The notes under the pieces: generated by a model | Databases searched by the model: none | What the model was told of the DNA's origin: nothing | What the model saw: only the letters and a program-made list of their open reading frames with translations | From: CBDFGN01 sp965247065 | Lineage (GTDB): Bacteria; Bacteroidota; Bacteroidia; Cytophagales; Cyclobacteriaceae | DNA: 64,000 bases | Direction: 5' to 3' | Assembly: GCA_965247065.1 (NCBI GenBank) | Contig: CBDFGN010000006.1 | Span: 3,968,001 to 4,032,000 of the forward strand | Position numbers and translations under genes: made by a program | Shown: one piece after another, positions 17,514 through 27,057 of the stretch | Layout of the letters: the number at the start of each line of letters is the position of its first letter | Position numbering within the stretch: the stretch's first letter is position 1

Positions 17514-18608
17514 TGAAGATCCCTGATTAGTGTTGACCACTTTTGGTTAATAATTCATCATTAAATATGGACAATGAAGGTCTTCGGTTAATTGGCAACA
17601 AGGACCAGTCCTTTTCAAAATCCATGGGTGAAACATCGTTTAAGTTTTCATGGGTTCTTTTTTGATTATAATGGTCAACCGCTCTTTTGACATACCTTTT
17701 CAGTTGATAGAAATTGGTCGGCTTCCAGTAATGCAAATATTCTTCTTTCAAGGTCCTGTGAAAGCGCTCTGCATACGCATTATCCTGAGCGGTTAGCCCC
17801 ATGCTGATATCACATCGGTTGGATTTTAGTAGGTCTACATATTCTTCGTAGATGTATTGACCTCCTCTGTCGGAATGATGGATCCGGGGAGGGGGATGAT
17901 CTTTCAAGGCAATGAGCAATGCCTTTACGTTCGCTGTAGCCCGCATATGATCCGATACCTGGTAGCCTACTATTTTTCGGGTATAGACATCCAGAATAAA
18001 GACCCCGTAATAAAACCGGTTTCCCACTTCTATGAAGGTGATGTCTGATTGCCAGACCGTTGAAGGAGACGTTAGTTCAAATCCTTTGATCAGGTTTGGA
18101 TAATAAAGCTTCGAAGCCCGGGTAGTTCGTTTATAGTTCTTGGCTCTTCTCAAACGGTAACCAAGACTCATTAAAAGGTCTACAAAGCGATCTCTGCCGA
18201 TAAATCCGGGTTTTAAGGTCCGGTACATTTTTTCCACCCCACAACCAGGATGTTCCTGGCGTATCCCATCAGCTTCCAGGACCAGCTGTTCTACCTTTTG
18301 ATCAAAGACAGCTTGCCTGGTTGCATACTGATGTATTGCCTGTTTGCTGATTCCTATGGCACGATAGAGCTGATTCATCGAGAAATTTACTTTCCTTTGG
18401 TTTTTCCGGAACCAGTTGATTGTGGGGTGTCGAAGTTTTTTTTCAGATCGATATCCAATTCCTCCTTGGCCAGATCGATCATCTTTTCGTAATAATCAAT
18501 CTTGATCTGTTTTTGACCTACCACACGTTCCAACTCCTTAATCCGTTTTTCTAAATCGTTAACCTTTGATGTAGTGCTTTTTTTCATCTCCAGAATTCGA
18601 TAGCCTCT
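17514..18608 (-). mobile_element. IS3-family element, right-truncated copy
   Basis: 1,095 bp matching the first 1,095 bp of the complete copy. It has the left end and the whole orfB. It breaks inside orfA at GATAGCCTCT, where the third left end (TGAAGATCCC) begins. The right end is missing, so it cannot move alone unless it uses the right end of the outer copy. Confidence 0.9.
17527..18378 (-). CDS. IS3-family transposase OrfB (truncated copy)
   Basis: 283 residues, identical in sequence to the OrfB of the complete copy. The HTH_21 region is followed by an rve integrase core with DDE acids in WQSDITFIEV, HHSDRGGQY and DNAYAERFHRTLKEE. Identity of the two copies points to very recent formation of the array. 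Confidence 0.95.
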   Translation of the reverse strand: MNQLYRAIGISKQAIHQYATRQAVFDQKVEQLVLEADGIRQEHPGCGVEKMYRTLKPGFIGRDRFVDLLMSLGYRLRRAKNYKRTTRASKLYYPNLIKGFELTSPSTVWQSDITFIEVGNRFYYGVFILDVYTRKIVGYQVSDHMRATANVKALLIALKDHPPPRIHHSDRGGQYIYEEYVDLLKSNRCDISMGLTAQDNAYAERFHRTLKEEYLHYWKPTNFYQLKRYVKRAVDHYNQKRTHENLNDVSPMDFEKDWSLLPINRRPSLSIFNDELLTKSGQH

Positions 18609-18635
18609 TGAAGATCCCTGATTAGTGTTGACCAC
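18387..18635 (-). CDS. Truncated, chimeric IS3 OrfA
   Basis: The residues from RGYRILEMKK onward match OrfA of the complete copy, including the leucine-zipper part. The helix-turn-helix N-terminus (first 59 residues) is gone. The present start (MVNTNQGSS) is read from the left end of the neighbouring copy. This is a by-product of the nested structure and should not bind the IS end normally. Confidence 0.85.
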   Translation of the reverse strand: MVNTNQGSSRGYRILEMKKSTTSKVNDLEKRIKELERVVGQKQIKIDYYEKMIDLAKEELDIDLKKNFDTPQSTGSGKTKGK

Positions 18636-19473
18636 TTTTGGTTAATAATTCATCATTAAATATGGACAATGAAGGTCTTCGGTTAATTGGCAACAAGGAC
18701 CAGTCCTTTTCAAAATCCATGGGTGAAACATCGTTTAAGTTTTCATGGGTTCTTTTTTGATTATAATGGTCAACCGCTCTTTTGACATACCTTTTCAGTT
18801 GATAGAAATTGGTCGGCTTCCAGTAATGCAAATATTCTTCTTTCAAGGTCCTGTGAAAGCGCTCTGCATACGCATTATCCTGAGCGGTTAGCCCCATGCT
18901 GATATCACATCGGTTGGATTTTAGTAGGTCTACATATTCTTCGTAGATGTATTGACCTCCTCTGTCGGAATGATGGATCCGGGGAGGGGGATGATCTTTC
19001 AAGGCAATGAGCAATGCCTTTACGTTCGCTGTAGCCCGCATATGATCCGATACCTGGTAGCCTACTATTTTTCGGGTATAGACATCCAGAATAAAGACCC
19101 CGTAATAAAACCGGTTTCCCACTTCTATGAAGGTGATGTCTGATTGCCAGACCGTTGAAGGAGACGTTAGTTCAAATCCTTTGATCAGGTTTGGATAATA
19201 AAGCTTCGAAGCCCGGGTAGTTCGTTTATAGTTCTTGGCTCTTCTCAAACGGTAACCAAGACTCATTAAAAGGTCTACAAAGCGATCTCTGCCGATAAAT
19301 CCGGGTTTTAAGGTCCGGTACATTTTTTCCACCCCACAACCAGGATGTTCCTGGCGTATCCCATCAGCTTCCAGGACCAGCTGTTCTACCTTTTGATCAA
19401 AGACAGCTTGCCTGGTTGCATACTGATGTATTGCCTGTTTGCTGATTCCTATGGCACGATAGAGCTGATTCAT
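18622..19473 (-). CDS. IS3-family transposase OrfB
   Basis: 283 residues with the DDE integrase core described for the neighbouring identical copy. Its frame is -1 relative to OrfA and stays open upstream of the ATG across the end of orfA. The junction has an A5 run (GGA AAA ACC) that could serve programmed -1 frameshifting to an OrfAB fusion, as known for IS3 elements. No perfect slippery heptamer was found. Confidence 0.95.
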   Translation of the reverse strand: MNQLYRAIGISKQAIHQYATRQAVFDQKVEQLVLEADGIRQEHPGCGVEKMYRTLKPGFIGRDRFVDLLMSLGYRLRRAKNYKRTTRASKLYYPNLIKGFELTSPSTVWQSDITFIEVGNRFYYGVFILDVYTRKIVGYQVSDHMRATANVKALLIALKDHPPPRIHHSDRGGQYIYEEYVDLLKSNRCDISMGLTAQDNAYAERFHRTLKEEYLHYWKPTNFYQLKRYVKRAVDHYNQKRTHENLNDVSPMDFEKDWSLLPINRRPSLSIFNDELLTKSGQH

Positions 19474-19481
19474 CGAGAAAT

Positions 19482-19880
19482 TTACTTTCCTTTGGTTTTT
19501 CCGGAACCAGTTGATTGTGGGGTGTCGAAGTTTTTTTTCAGATCGATATCCAATTCCTCCTTGGCCAGATCGATCATCTTTTCGTAATAATCAATCTTGA
19601 TCTGTTTTTGACCTACCACACGTTCCAACTCCTTAATCCGTTTTTCTAAATCGTTAACCTTTGATGTAGTGCTTTTTTTCATCTCCAGAATTCGATAGCC
19701 TCTCTCGTTAAAGGTAGAGAATTTGTAGATCCAACGGTAAATGTTTGCGTTGTTGATCCCATGAAGTTTCTCCAGTTGAGGGACACTGTACTTTCCACTT
19801 TCAAATTCCGTAACAATGGCCCGCTTCAATTCATCACTGAATACTCGCTTCTTTCGAATGGCTTTTTGGGTTGCTTTCAT
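19482..19880 (-). CDS. IS3-family OrfA (helix-turn-helix)
   Basis: 132 residues. A transposase_8-type HTH (RKKRVFSDELKRAIVTEF, then GINNANIYRWIYKF) is followed by a leucine-zipper-like coiled coil (VNDLEKRIKELERVVGQKQI). OrfA binds the IS ends and regulates or targets transposition. The gene ends 8 bp before the orfB ATG. Confidence 0.93.
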   Translation of the reverse strand: MKATQKAIRKKRVFSDELKRAIVTEFESGKYSVPQLEKLHGINNANIYRWIYKFSTFNERGYRILEMKKSTTSKVNDLEKRIKELERVVGQKQIKIDYYEKMIDLAKEELDIDLKKNFDTPQSTGSGKTKGK

Positions 19881-20786
19881 ATAAGTCGATCGTTTAAAAA
19901 GTGGTCAACCTATATCAGGGACGTACACTGTACCATAATCCAATTTCAGCTTTCGGCTATGATCTCTCCCAACCCTCCAAAAAGCATTTTATGGGATTCG
20001 AGTTGGAAGAAATATCCGGCTTGACATGGTACCGGCCTGGAAGGCTAGCTTGCGTCCAGGACGAAGGAGGGAAGCTCTATATATACGACCTCGATGAGGA
20101 AGAGGTGCAACAACGTTTCAATTTCGCCGGGTCCGGAGATTATGAGGGAGTAGAGATAATTGATTATCAGGCTTATGTCATCACCAACTCCGGGAGAATA
20201 TACACCTTCAGGATCGGTAACGAGAATGAGGTTGATAGCAAAATCATCAAAACTCCATTGAATTCGAACAATAACGTGGAGGGGCTAGGATTCGATCCCC
20301 GGCAAAACCGATTGCTAATAGCTTGCAAAGGGTCGCCAGAAATCAAAAAAAATAAAGTCAAAGGCAAGGCTGTATATGGATACCGTAGAAATCCCCCCGG
20401 ATTTGAAAAGGATCCTGTGCTTTCGATAACCAAAAAGCAATTGAAGGTTCCATTGACCGAATCTGGACAGACCGCTGAGTCAATCGATTTTGCGCCATCC
20501 GGAATTGCGGTTCATCCTCTCGAAAATAGGTACTATATTGTTTCTTTTGCAGGACGGCTGCTGGTTATTCTCGATTCGAATTCAGGACTGGAAGATGTTA
20601 TAAAACTGGATCCGAAAATATTTCGTCAGCCGGAAGGTATTTGCTTCTCACCAGATGGAACAATGTACATTTCCAGCGAGGGCAGGGGCGGAGATGGCTA
20701 TATATTGGAATTTGACTATCATCAGTAAACTATAAATTTGAACCTTAACTTATGATCTTAGTTTAATATCTGGTATCGGAATATTC

Positions 20787-23700
20787 ATGAAGGCAATACA
20801 TCTTTCGAATATAGTTTACCACGCTAAGTCCGGTACACGGACGATCATGGCATGTCTGGGCGCTATCCTTGTGTGCCAAATTGCCTCCTTGGCTCAACCT
20901 TCTAATAAAGCTCCTGACTATACCGTATTCCTGGTAGGCGATGCAGGTGAACCGGAGGTGGGCGGAAGCGATAATATGAAGCTTCTTAAAAATCAACTGG
21001 ACTTAGCTGGAGCCCGAAGTGCCATTGTATTCCTGGGGGATAATATTTACCCTAAAGGAATGCCACCCCCTGGTCACAAGACCCGCGTAGAGGCCGAAAA
21101 GTCCATTACCGGACAAATCGAAATTATAAAGGATTATCCCGGAATCAAGGTGGTGATACCCGGAAACCATGACTAGCAAAAGGGAGGTAAAAAGGGGTGG
21201 GGCTACGTACAGAACTAGGAAGAATTTGTAGAAGCGTACCTTGACAGCTTAGACGTCTTCCTCCCCGATGATGGGTGTCCTGGCCCGGAAGAAATCCCGT
21301 TGACTGCCGAACTTACGCTGATTGTATTCGATAGTCAGTGGATGCTACATCCGTGGGACAAACCCAGGAATGAAGAGGATTGCGAGATTATGAATACGAT
21401 TGAACTACTGGACCGTTTAGATGAGATTCTAAGAAGGAATCAAAGTAAAAAAATCGTCCTGGCAGCTCACCACCCAGTATTCACTTATGGTATTCATGGT
21501 GGAAGAGCAACCCTCCGGGAGCACCTCTTTCCTCTAACCGAGGCAAATAAAGCGCTGTACCTTCCACTTCCGATCATTGGCTCGATCTATCCATTCTATC
21601 GAAAATATATAGGAAGCATCCAGGACATTGCACACCCTAAGTATAAAGCCATCCGGCAGGTTATCCGAGAAACGCTGGAGGGTCATCCCGATATAGTTTT
21701 TGCTGCCGGTCACGAGCATTCTCTTCAATATAGCTATAAAGACAGCGTACATTATGTGGTTAGCGGCTCTGGCTCCAAGACAACTCCGGTAAAGAAAAAG
21801 GGGTATTCCCAATTCGTTAAATCAGAGATCGGATTCACAAGGCTGGATTACTACCTTGACGGACGGGTTAACATGCAATTTTGGTCGCCGCGGGATTCAG
21901 ATGGAAACGGCACAGTAATCTTCGAGAAGCAAATCTCGGATCGGCCTTACGTTCCACCCCCAAGTGCTCAGGAACTGGCGGCCGGTTTAAACTATGCCGA
22001 TAGTACCGTACTTACAAGCGCCAGTCGGCAGTATTTGATTCCGGAGAAAAAATATGGCTTGCTTGGAGCCAACTATCGCAAGGTCTGGGCGGCGGAGTTG
22101 GAATTGCCCGTATTTGATATCGGCCAGGAACATGGGGGGCTCAGAGTAGTACAACGTGGAGGTGGAATGCAGACCAAATCGTTACGCCTTGAAGCTGACA
22201 ATGGCAAACAATATGTCCTCAGGTCGGTTGAAAAGTTTGCTAAGACCGCAGTTCCTCCGGCCCTCAGACAGACTTTTGCTGCCAATCTTGTTCAAGATCA
22301 AATTTCGGCCTCACACCCTTATGGCGCTTTTGTAGTGCCCGACCTGGCTGAAGCCGCCGGAATTTACCACACTAATCCAAGACCGGTTTTTATCCCCGAC
22401 GACCCGAGATTTGGCATATACCGACAAGATTTTAGTGGTTTGGTCGCTCTTTACGAAGAAAGGCCCGACGACGACGCAAGGGAATACGACAGTTTTGGGA
22501 ACTCCAAAAGGATTTACAGCACCCCCAAAATGTTGACAGAATTATATGATGACAATGATAATTATGTCGATCAGCAGTGGGTCCTTAAATCCCGCTTGTT
22601 CGATCTTCTCATTGGAGATTGGGACCGGCATGATGATCAATGGCGATGGGCCAGCTTCAAAGTGAAGGGCGGCAAGGGCCGCTACTTCCAACCGATTCCC
22701 AGGGACCGCGACCAGGCCTTTTTCGTTAATCAGGGTTTCCTAATGGGCATTGCCAAAAAGAAATGGGCCCTACCCAAATTCCAGGGATTTGATTTTGAAT
22801 TGGAGAATGTACCCGGCTTCATGTTTAACGCCAGGTATTTTGATCGTGATTTCCTAACCGAGCTGACGCGGGAAGATTGGGTTGATGCCGCAGCCCAACT
22901 CCAACAAAGGATGACCGACGAAGTATTTGAGGACGCCATACGTAAATGGCCGCCTCCTGTGTATGAGCTCTCGGGACAGGAGGTTGTCAATAAACTCAAG
23001 GCCCGACGGGACGATCTGCAGAAGTATGCTATCGAGCATTATTTGTTCCTATCTGAAGCTGTCAACGTTAGGGGATCTAAGAAAAGGGAGTACTTCAAGG
23101 TGGAACGGTTAAGTGCAGATGACACGCGGGTTAGAATGTACAAGATCAGCAAAGATGGAGACCGGGATAAAGTTCTTTATGATCGAACCTTCAAAACCGA
23201 AGAGACCAAGGAGATCCGCCTATACGGTCTGAAGGGCAAGGATGAATTCGAAATAGGCGGACAAGCTCAAAAGGGCATAAAGATCAGAGTCATCGGCGGA
23301 GAAGGTAAGGATAAGATAACCGATAATTCGAAGGTTAGCGGAATGGGCCACAAAACTCAGGTTTACGATACCAAGGTGGGCAACACCCTGAACCTTGGAG
23401 GCGAAAGCCGCAATAGGACCTCCAAGGATCCCGAGGTAAATGCCTACAATCGAAGGGAGTTTAAATACAATCAGACGCTCCCGCTGCTGCTCGGAAATTT
23501 CAATCAGGATGACGGCGTATTTATCGGCGGGGGCTTTGCCAATCGGACCTACGGATTTCGGAAGGATGACCCTTACAAATCGGCTCATTTGCTTACCGGA
23601 AGTATAGCCTTTCGAACCATTTCGTGGGATCTGAAATATCGGGGCCGATTTACCGAAACTTTTGGCAAATGGGATTTGAAAGTCAATGTAGACGCATTCT

Positions 23701-24590
23701 GGCCCAATCACGTCACTAACTTTTTTGGGTTAGGAAATGAAACCGTATTTGACCAGCAGATCAAGGATACGGGTATCAATGTAAGTTCGTCCATAGACTA
23801 TTATCGGGTTCGCTTCCGACAGGTCTCCCCTGAACTCCTACTAGGCAAAAGACTGGGAGATAAGACCGAGATTGGATTTGGAACTCATTATCAAACCTTT
23901 ATCGTGGAGTCAGATTATGAAGGGGAAGATCGCTCCATCTTGGATTTTGCCAATAGTCTCTCCGGCAACGATTCAAGCCAGTTCTTTGACCCAAAGCACT
24001 ACCTCGGGCTGGTAGCGGAGTTTCACTATGATTCCAGGAACAACCCGGCCATGCCGGAAAGAGGAATGCTGTTTAACCTTGATCTACGCGGCTATAATGG
24101 TTTTGGTGATGCCTCAGCTGATTTTACTCGCTTCTTAGGGGACCTCAGCTTTTATTATTCCTTTCGAATTCCAGCCAAGGTTACTGTAGCGCTCAGGGCC
24201 GGAGGTGGTCATAATTTTGGAGACTACGAGTTCTTCCAGGCTCAAATCCTTTCAGGCCCACAACATTTACGCGGGTATCGCAAAACCCGCTTTTTCGGGG
24301 ATTCCAAAGTTTTTAGCAATAGCGAGATGAGGATACGGCTGTTCACCCTCCGCAATAAAATTGTCCCATTTGCGATCGGTATAAATGGATTCTACGATGT
24401 GGGACGGGTTTGGTATCAGGACCAGAATGGAATGGACCCATCAGCGCCTGGCGGCCTATCAAACAAGTGGCATGCCGGTTATGGCGGCGGATTATGGCTG
24501 GCACCCTTGAATCTATTTCCGATAGCCTTTGAGCTGGCTAAATCCGAGGAGGAGACTTTGTTCTACATCAGGTTCGGTTTCATGTTCTAA
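20787..24590 (+). pseudogene. Metallophosphoesterase-BamA/TamA-barrel fusion with two in-frame TAG codons
   Basis: One frame runs from the ATG at 20787 to the stop at 24590, 1,267 codons, broken by TAG at 21174-21176 and 21216-21218. A signal peptide ends at SLAQ. The calcineurin-like phosphoesterase part has VGDAGE, FLGDNIYPKG and PGNHD. The first TAG falls where the family usually has W (GNHDW), the second where Q is plausible. After the stops come AAHHPVFTYG and AAGHEHSLQY, then a long periplasmic region, then a surface-antigen barrel ending FYIRFGFMF. TAG is used as a normal stop in this window, for example at 12519, so general recoding is unlikely. It is probably a young pseudogene, or a new TTG start at 21300 makes a protein lacking the first metal ligands. 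Confidence 0.85.
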
Positions 24591-24624
24591 TGAGCTAAAT
24601 TCCTCTGCATTGCCGGTTGCTCCA

Positions 24625-24954
24625 ATGATTGCGGTTGAAGATCTATTTTTTACCTATCCCAAAAATGCCCAACCTACCGTGAATGGAATAAGCTTTTCGG
24701 TATCAGCGGGTCAAATCTTTGGCTTCCTGGGCCCCAGCGGCGCCGGAAAAAGTACCACTCAAAAGGTCATGATAGCTCTCTTGCGAGGATATAGTGGCAG
24801 GATCTCCATCATGGACAAGGATCTGGACAAATGGGGAATGGAATATTACAATCGGATTGGGGTAGGCTTTGAGCTTCCCAATCATTACCTAAAGCTCACC
24901 GCGCTAGAAAACCTGCAATTCTTTGGATCTATGGTATCTGATGGTCCTTTTTAG
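24625..24954 (+). pseudogene. ABC transporter ATPase, N-terminal remnant
   Basis: About 109 residues beginning MIAVEDLFFTYPKN. A complete Walker A motif (GPSGAGKST) and a Q-loop-like ELPNHYLKLTALENL are present. The frame then ends abruptly (MVSDGPF). The signature motif, Walker B and H-loop are absent in all frames of the following DNA, so the rest was deleted or replaced. It begins 34 bp after the metallophosphoesterase-barrel gene. Confidence 0.85.
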
Positions 24955-24966
24955 AAATAAAGTATT

Positions 24967-25962
24967 TTGAATTTTTCCCAGTCGAATTATGCCAACCTAA
25001 TACCCTTTTTTCGTTTTGCGTGGATTGTTTGGCGTTCGGCAAACCGGGAATGGAAATACAAATTGCTGCAAGTAAATCGGATCGTCAAATCCAAGGGATT
25101 GACCGTTGAAAGTTCTTACACTACCAGACTTCGATTATACGCATTTGTGAATGAAATACTAATGAATTGGGTCTCGACCCTAAGAGGAACTTCGTGGTCC
25201 CACAATGAAAGAAAAGCTTGCCAGTCCCTAACAACATTGATCCCATTTTACGACGATCAATTTGATCACCGTGAGCAATATTTTAGCTGGCAATCCCTTC
25301 TGGAAAACCAAAAAGAAGATGACCCGGGCCCGATTATAATTTGCAAATTCCTGCTAGCCGAGATAATCGTTCAAATCCCTAATCGAGACGATTTCTTCCA
25401 TATCCTGGATCGAATCCATGCGGCTCAACGAAGCAGCTTGGACCAACTCGGTACGAAAATGAATCGTCAGGACCTGGAGCAGATCACCTGGGAAAAAGGG
25501 GGTTCCAGCATGTTGTTGTTTCGGGGCCTATGGAAACATCCTCCCAGACCAGGAGAGCAAGAGGCTTGGTTTTGCCTGGGCGGACTTCTGCAACTGTGTA
25601 ATGACATATTCGATATTTACCGGGACCTGCAGGCAGGTATCTCCACGTTGGCCACCATAAGGCGGGATGTCAGGGAGTTGCGGCAATACTTCACGGCTCA
25701 AATTGGACATATGACCCGAGCGTTCATGGAGCTGGATTATCCTCCAGCGAACAAAAGAGGGTTGTTAAGAAAGGTTATGTTTGTATGTGGCCGGGTTTTC
25801 GTCTGTTTAGATCAGCTGGCTCGGGCCCAGGCTGATCACGGCGGTCGCTTGGACGTTGAGAAATTGGATCGGGCCCATTTAGTTTGCGATATGGAAAGGC
25901 CGGGTAATTTTTGGAACGGAATACGTTATTCGCTAATTGACCTGGATTTACAAATGGGTTAA
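24967..25962 (+). CDS. Class 1 isoprenoid biosynthesis-type enzyme
   Basis: 331 residues, mostly alpha-helical. An aspartate-rich FYDDQFD (residues 95-100) lies where terpene-synthase-fold enzymes place their first metal motif. LQLCNDIFDIYRDLQAG (N212-D220) resembles the second metal motif. WEKGGSSMLLFRGLW and the LGGLLQL helix precede it, as in Bacteroidota proteins labelled class 1 isoprenoid biosynthesis enzymes. It probably binds a prenyl diphosphate through magnesium. Substrate and product are unknown. It starts 12 bp after the ABC remnant. Confidence 0.6.
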   Translation: MNFSQSNYANLIPFFRFAWIVWRSANREWKYKLLQVNRIVKSKGLTVESSYTTRLRLYAFVNEILMNWVSTLRGTSWSHNERKACQSLTTLIPFYDDQFDHREQYFSWQSLLENQKEDDPGPIIICKFLLAEIIVQIPNRDDFFHILDRIHAAQRSSLDQLGTKMNRQDLEQITWEKGGSSMLLFRGLWKHPPRPGEQEAWFCLGGLLQLCNDIFDIYRDLQAGISTLATIRRDVRELRQYFTAQIGHMTRAFMELDYPPANKRGLLRKVMFVCGRVFVCLDQLARAQADHGGRLDVEKLDRAHLVCDMERPGNFWNGIRYSLIDLDLQMG

Positions 25963-26230
25963 TTAGATCATCCTCAGCAGAACAAGCTCCTACTCATGAT
26001 GACTCTCTTGCATTCCGTTGAAACCACCCCTGATGTACCTGAAGTGCTGAATGGCACTAGCCCGCATCCAAATTGACAATAGCTGAGAAAACGATCCCCA
26101 TGAGAAAATTACTTTCATAATCCCAGTAACGAATATTCCGACACGAAAGACCCCAAGCATCTTAATCGGTCAACCCTCCTCTAACCGCAACGAAAAGTGT
26201 CCAACCAGTCGGAGCCATTGTGGCAATCGA

Positions 26231-26308
26231 CTAGACCAACTTACTTACTATAAATATTACAACAATAATCCAATAAACGTAATTCAACAAACGGTCAAGT
26301 ACTTTCAT
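26231..26308 (-). CDS. Tiny single-span membrane peptide A
   Basis: A 25-codon ORF starts MKVLDRLLNYVYW, continues as one membrane helix (WIIVVIFIVSKLV) and stops with TAG. It shares the opening MK-hydrophobic-hydrophobic-DR-hydrophobic-L and the overall length with the neighbouring peptide at 26458-26538. That similarity is the main reason to think it is coding. It could be a small membrane protein or toxin-like peptide. Homologues were not checked. Confidence 0.4.
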   Translation of the reverse strand: MKVLDRLLNYVYWIIVVIFIVSKLV

Positions 26309-26457
26309 GCAGATTTTTGACACCAATGTGCCTGGGTTCAACGGGTATAAATACGAACCAGCGGGCGTAGGTAACCAAAATCCAACAAAATATTTAAATT
26401 ATCCTAGTCCACCGCAGATTCGATCTGGGGAGTTCTTTGGAATGTAATTAACGTTGG

Positions 26458-26538
26458 TCAGGTGCTATATGCGGCTACCAACATCAAAACGGCTACCAAC
26501 CAGAATACAATTGAAAGTACCCGATCAATGAATTTCAT
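26458..26538 (-). CDS. Tiny single-span membrane peptide B
   Basis: A 26-codon ORF starts MKFIDRVLSIVFW, then one membrane helix (LVAVLMLVAAYST) before TGA. About 30 bp upstream of the ATG on the minus strand is TAGGTTTG, which fits the Bacteroidota -7 box TAnnTTTG. No convincing -33 box sits at the usual spacing. It is the paralogue-like partner of the peptide at 26231-26308. Confidence 0.4.
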   Translation of the reverse strand: MKFIDRVLSIVFWLVAVLMLVAAYST

Positions 26539-26943
26539 CTATCTAAACTTAAATACCGATTGATGTGCTAGCAAACCTAACGAAATGGAACTATCAAATT
26601 CGTGTACTTTGATTAATCCAATAATAAACTCGATGAATCATACCATTCTTCCGACGAGCTAGGGAATGAACCGAGAGCCTCGGCGGGTGATCCATTCATT
26701 TTTCTCAAATGGGGAGCAGAAGTTACCGGGTTGCCCTTGAATAGTGGGAGAAGATTCCGGGCTCCAAAACCTGGGGGATCAGTTGCTGTCAAATCGGTGC
26801 CATCGTTCGTGCATTAGTGTGTCTTTACCCAATTTCCTGGGCGGTGCAGAATGAGATTCACTCCCAATTTCATATTCGCTCCTAAAGACCCCTGAACTTC
26901 CACTCATTTTTGTCCAGATTTTGTAATTTGCTAGTGAATCTAA

Positions 26944-27018
26944 GGGGCATTAGCTCAGTTGGTTTAGAGCGCTTGCTTGACAGGCAAGAGGTCACAGGTT
27001 CGAATCCCGTATGTCCCA
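26944..27018 (+). tRNA. tRNA-Val (anticodon GAC)
   Basis: The acceptor stem GGGGCAT pairs with ATGTCCC (one G-T pair). The D arm is GCTC...GAGC. Anticodon stem CTTGC/GCAAG encloses loop TTGACAG, giving anticodon GAC (Val GUC/GUU). The T arm has GTTCGAATC. The discriminator is A and CCA is not encoded. A terminator follows directly. Confidence 0.96.
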
Positions 27019-27026
27019 CCCACGTC

Positions 27027-27057
27027 AAAGCCCGCCACAACCTGGGGGGCTTTTTTT
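27027..27057 (+). terminator. Rho-independent terminator after tRNA-Val
   Basis: The stem AAAGCCC (27027-27033) pairs with GGGCTTT (27047-27053), and the T run extends to 27057. It lies 8 bp after the tRNA. Confidence 0.8.

Larger units (their letters stand above)
18609..19927 (-). mobile_element. Complete IS3-family element
   Basis: 1,319 bp with imperfect inverted ends: TGAAGATCCCTGATTAG and GTTGACCACTTTT on the left, TGTACGTCCCTGATATAG and GTTGACCACTTTT on the right (read inward). Both ends start with TG, as in IS3 elements. The 3-bp repeat CTG flanks the whole array (17432-17434 and 19928-19930). It holds orfA and orfB with the usual overlap geometry. It is the only copy with a right end. 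Confidence 0.93.
17324..20728 (+). pseudogene. SdiA-regulated-type lipoprotein gene split by the IS3 array
   Basis: The first part (17324-17434) encodes a signal sequence with lipobox LMFLSAC and runs to RDPDL. The second part (from 19928) continues YHNPISAFGYDLSQ to the stop at 20726-20728. Removing 17435-19927 and one CTG copy joins the two in one frame: GAC CTG TAC CAT. The C-terminal part is a beta-propeller of the SdiA-regulated family, with EEISGLTW, VEGLGFDP, PSGIAVHP and PEGICFSPDGTMYISSEG. The intact protein would have been an outer-membrane-anchored lipoprotein of about 300 residues. The family's function is not known. Confidence 0.9.
25963..26943. other. Gene-poor accessory stretch with tiny minus-strand ORFs
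   Basis: No ORF of normal size is convincing in this stretch of about 1 kb. It contains two very short hydrophobic ORFs (listed separately). A further 42-codon minus-strand ORF at 25990-26118 (opens MKVIFSWGSFSQLLSIW) has no clear family and may be chance. No tandem repeats or IS ends were seen. Confidence 0.4.

Noticed and set aside
19901..19927. The apparent start (MVNLYQGRTL) of the second part of the SdiA-type gene
   Set aside because: These codons come from the right end of the IS3 element. The true coding part resumes at 19928.
21174..21218. Genome-wide TAG recoding as explanation of the two ambers
   Set aside because: TAG serves as an ordinary stop for other intact genes here, for example at 12517-12519 and 63377-63379.
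25990..26118. A 42-codon minus-strand ORF near the tiny membrane peptides
   Set aside because: It lacks the shared plan of the two peptides and has no support beyond being open.
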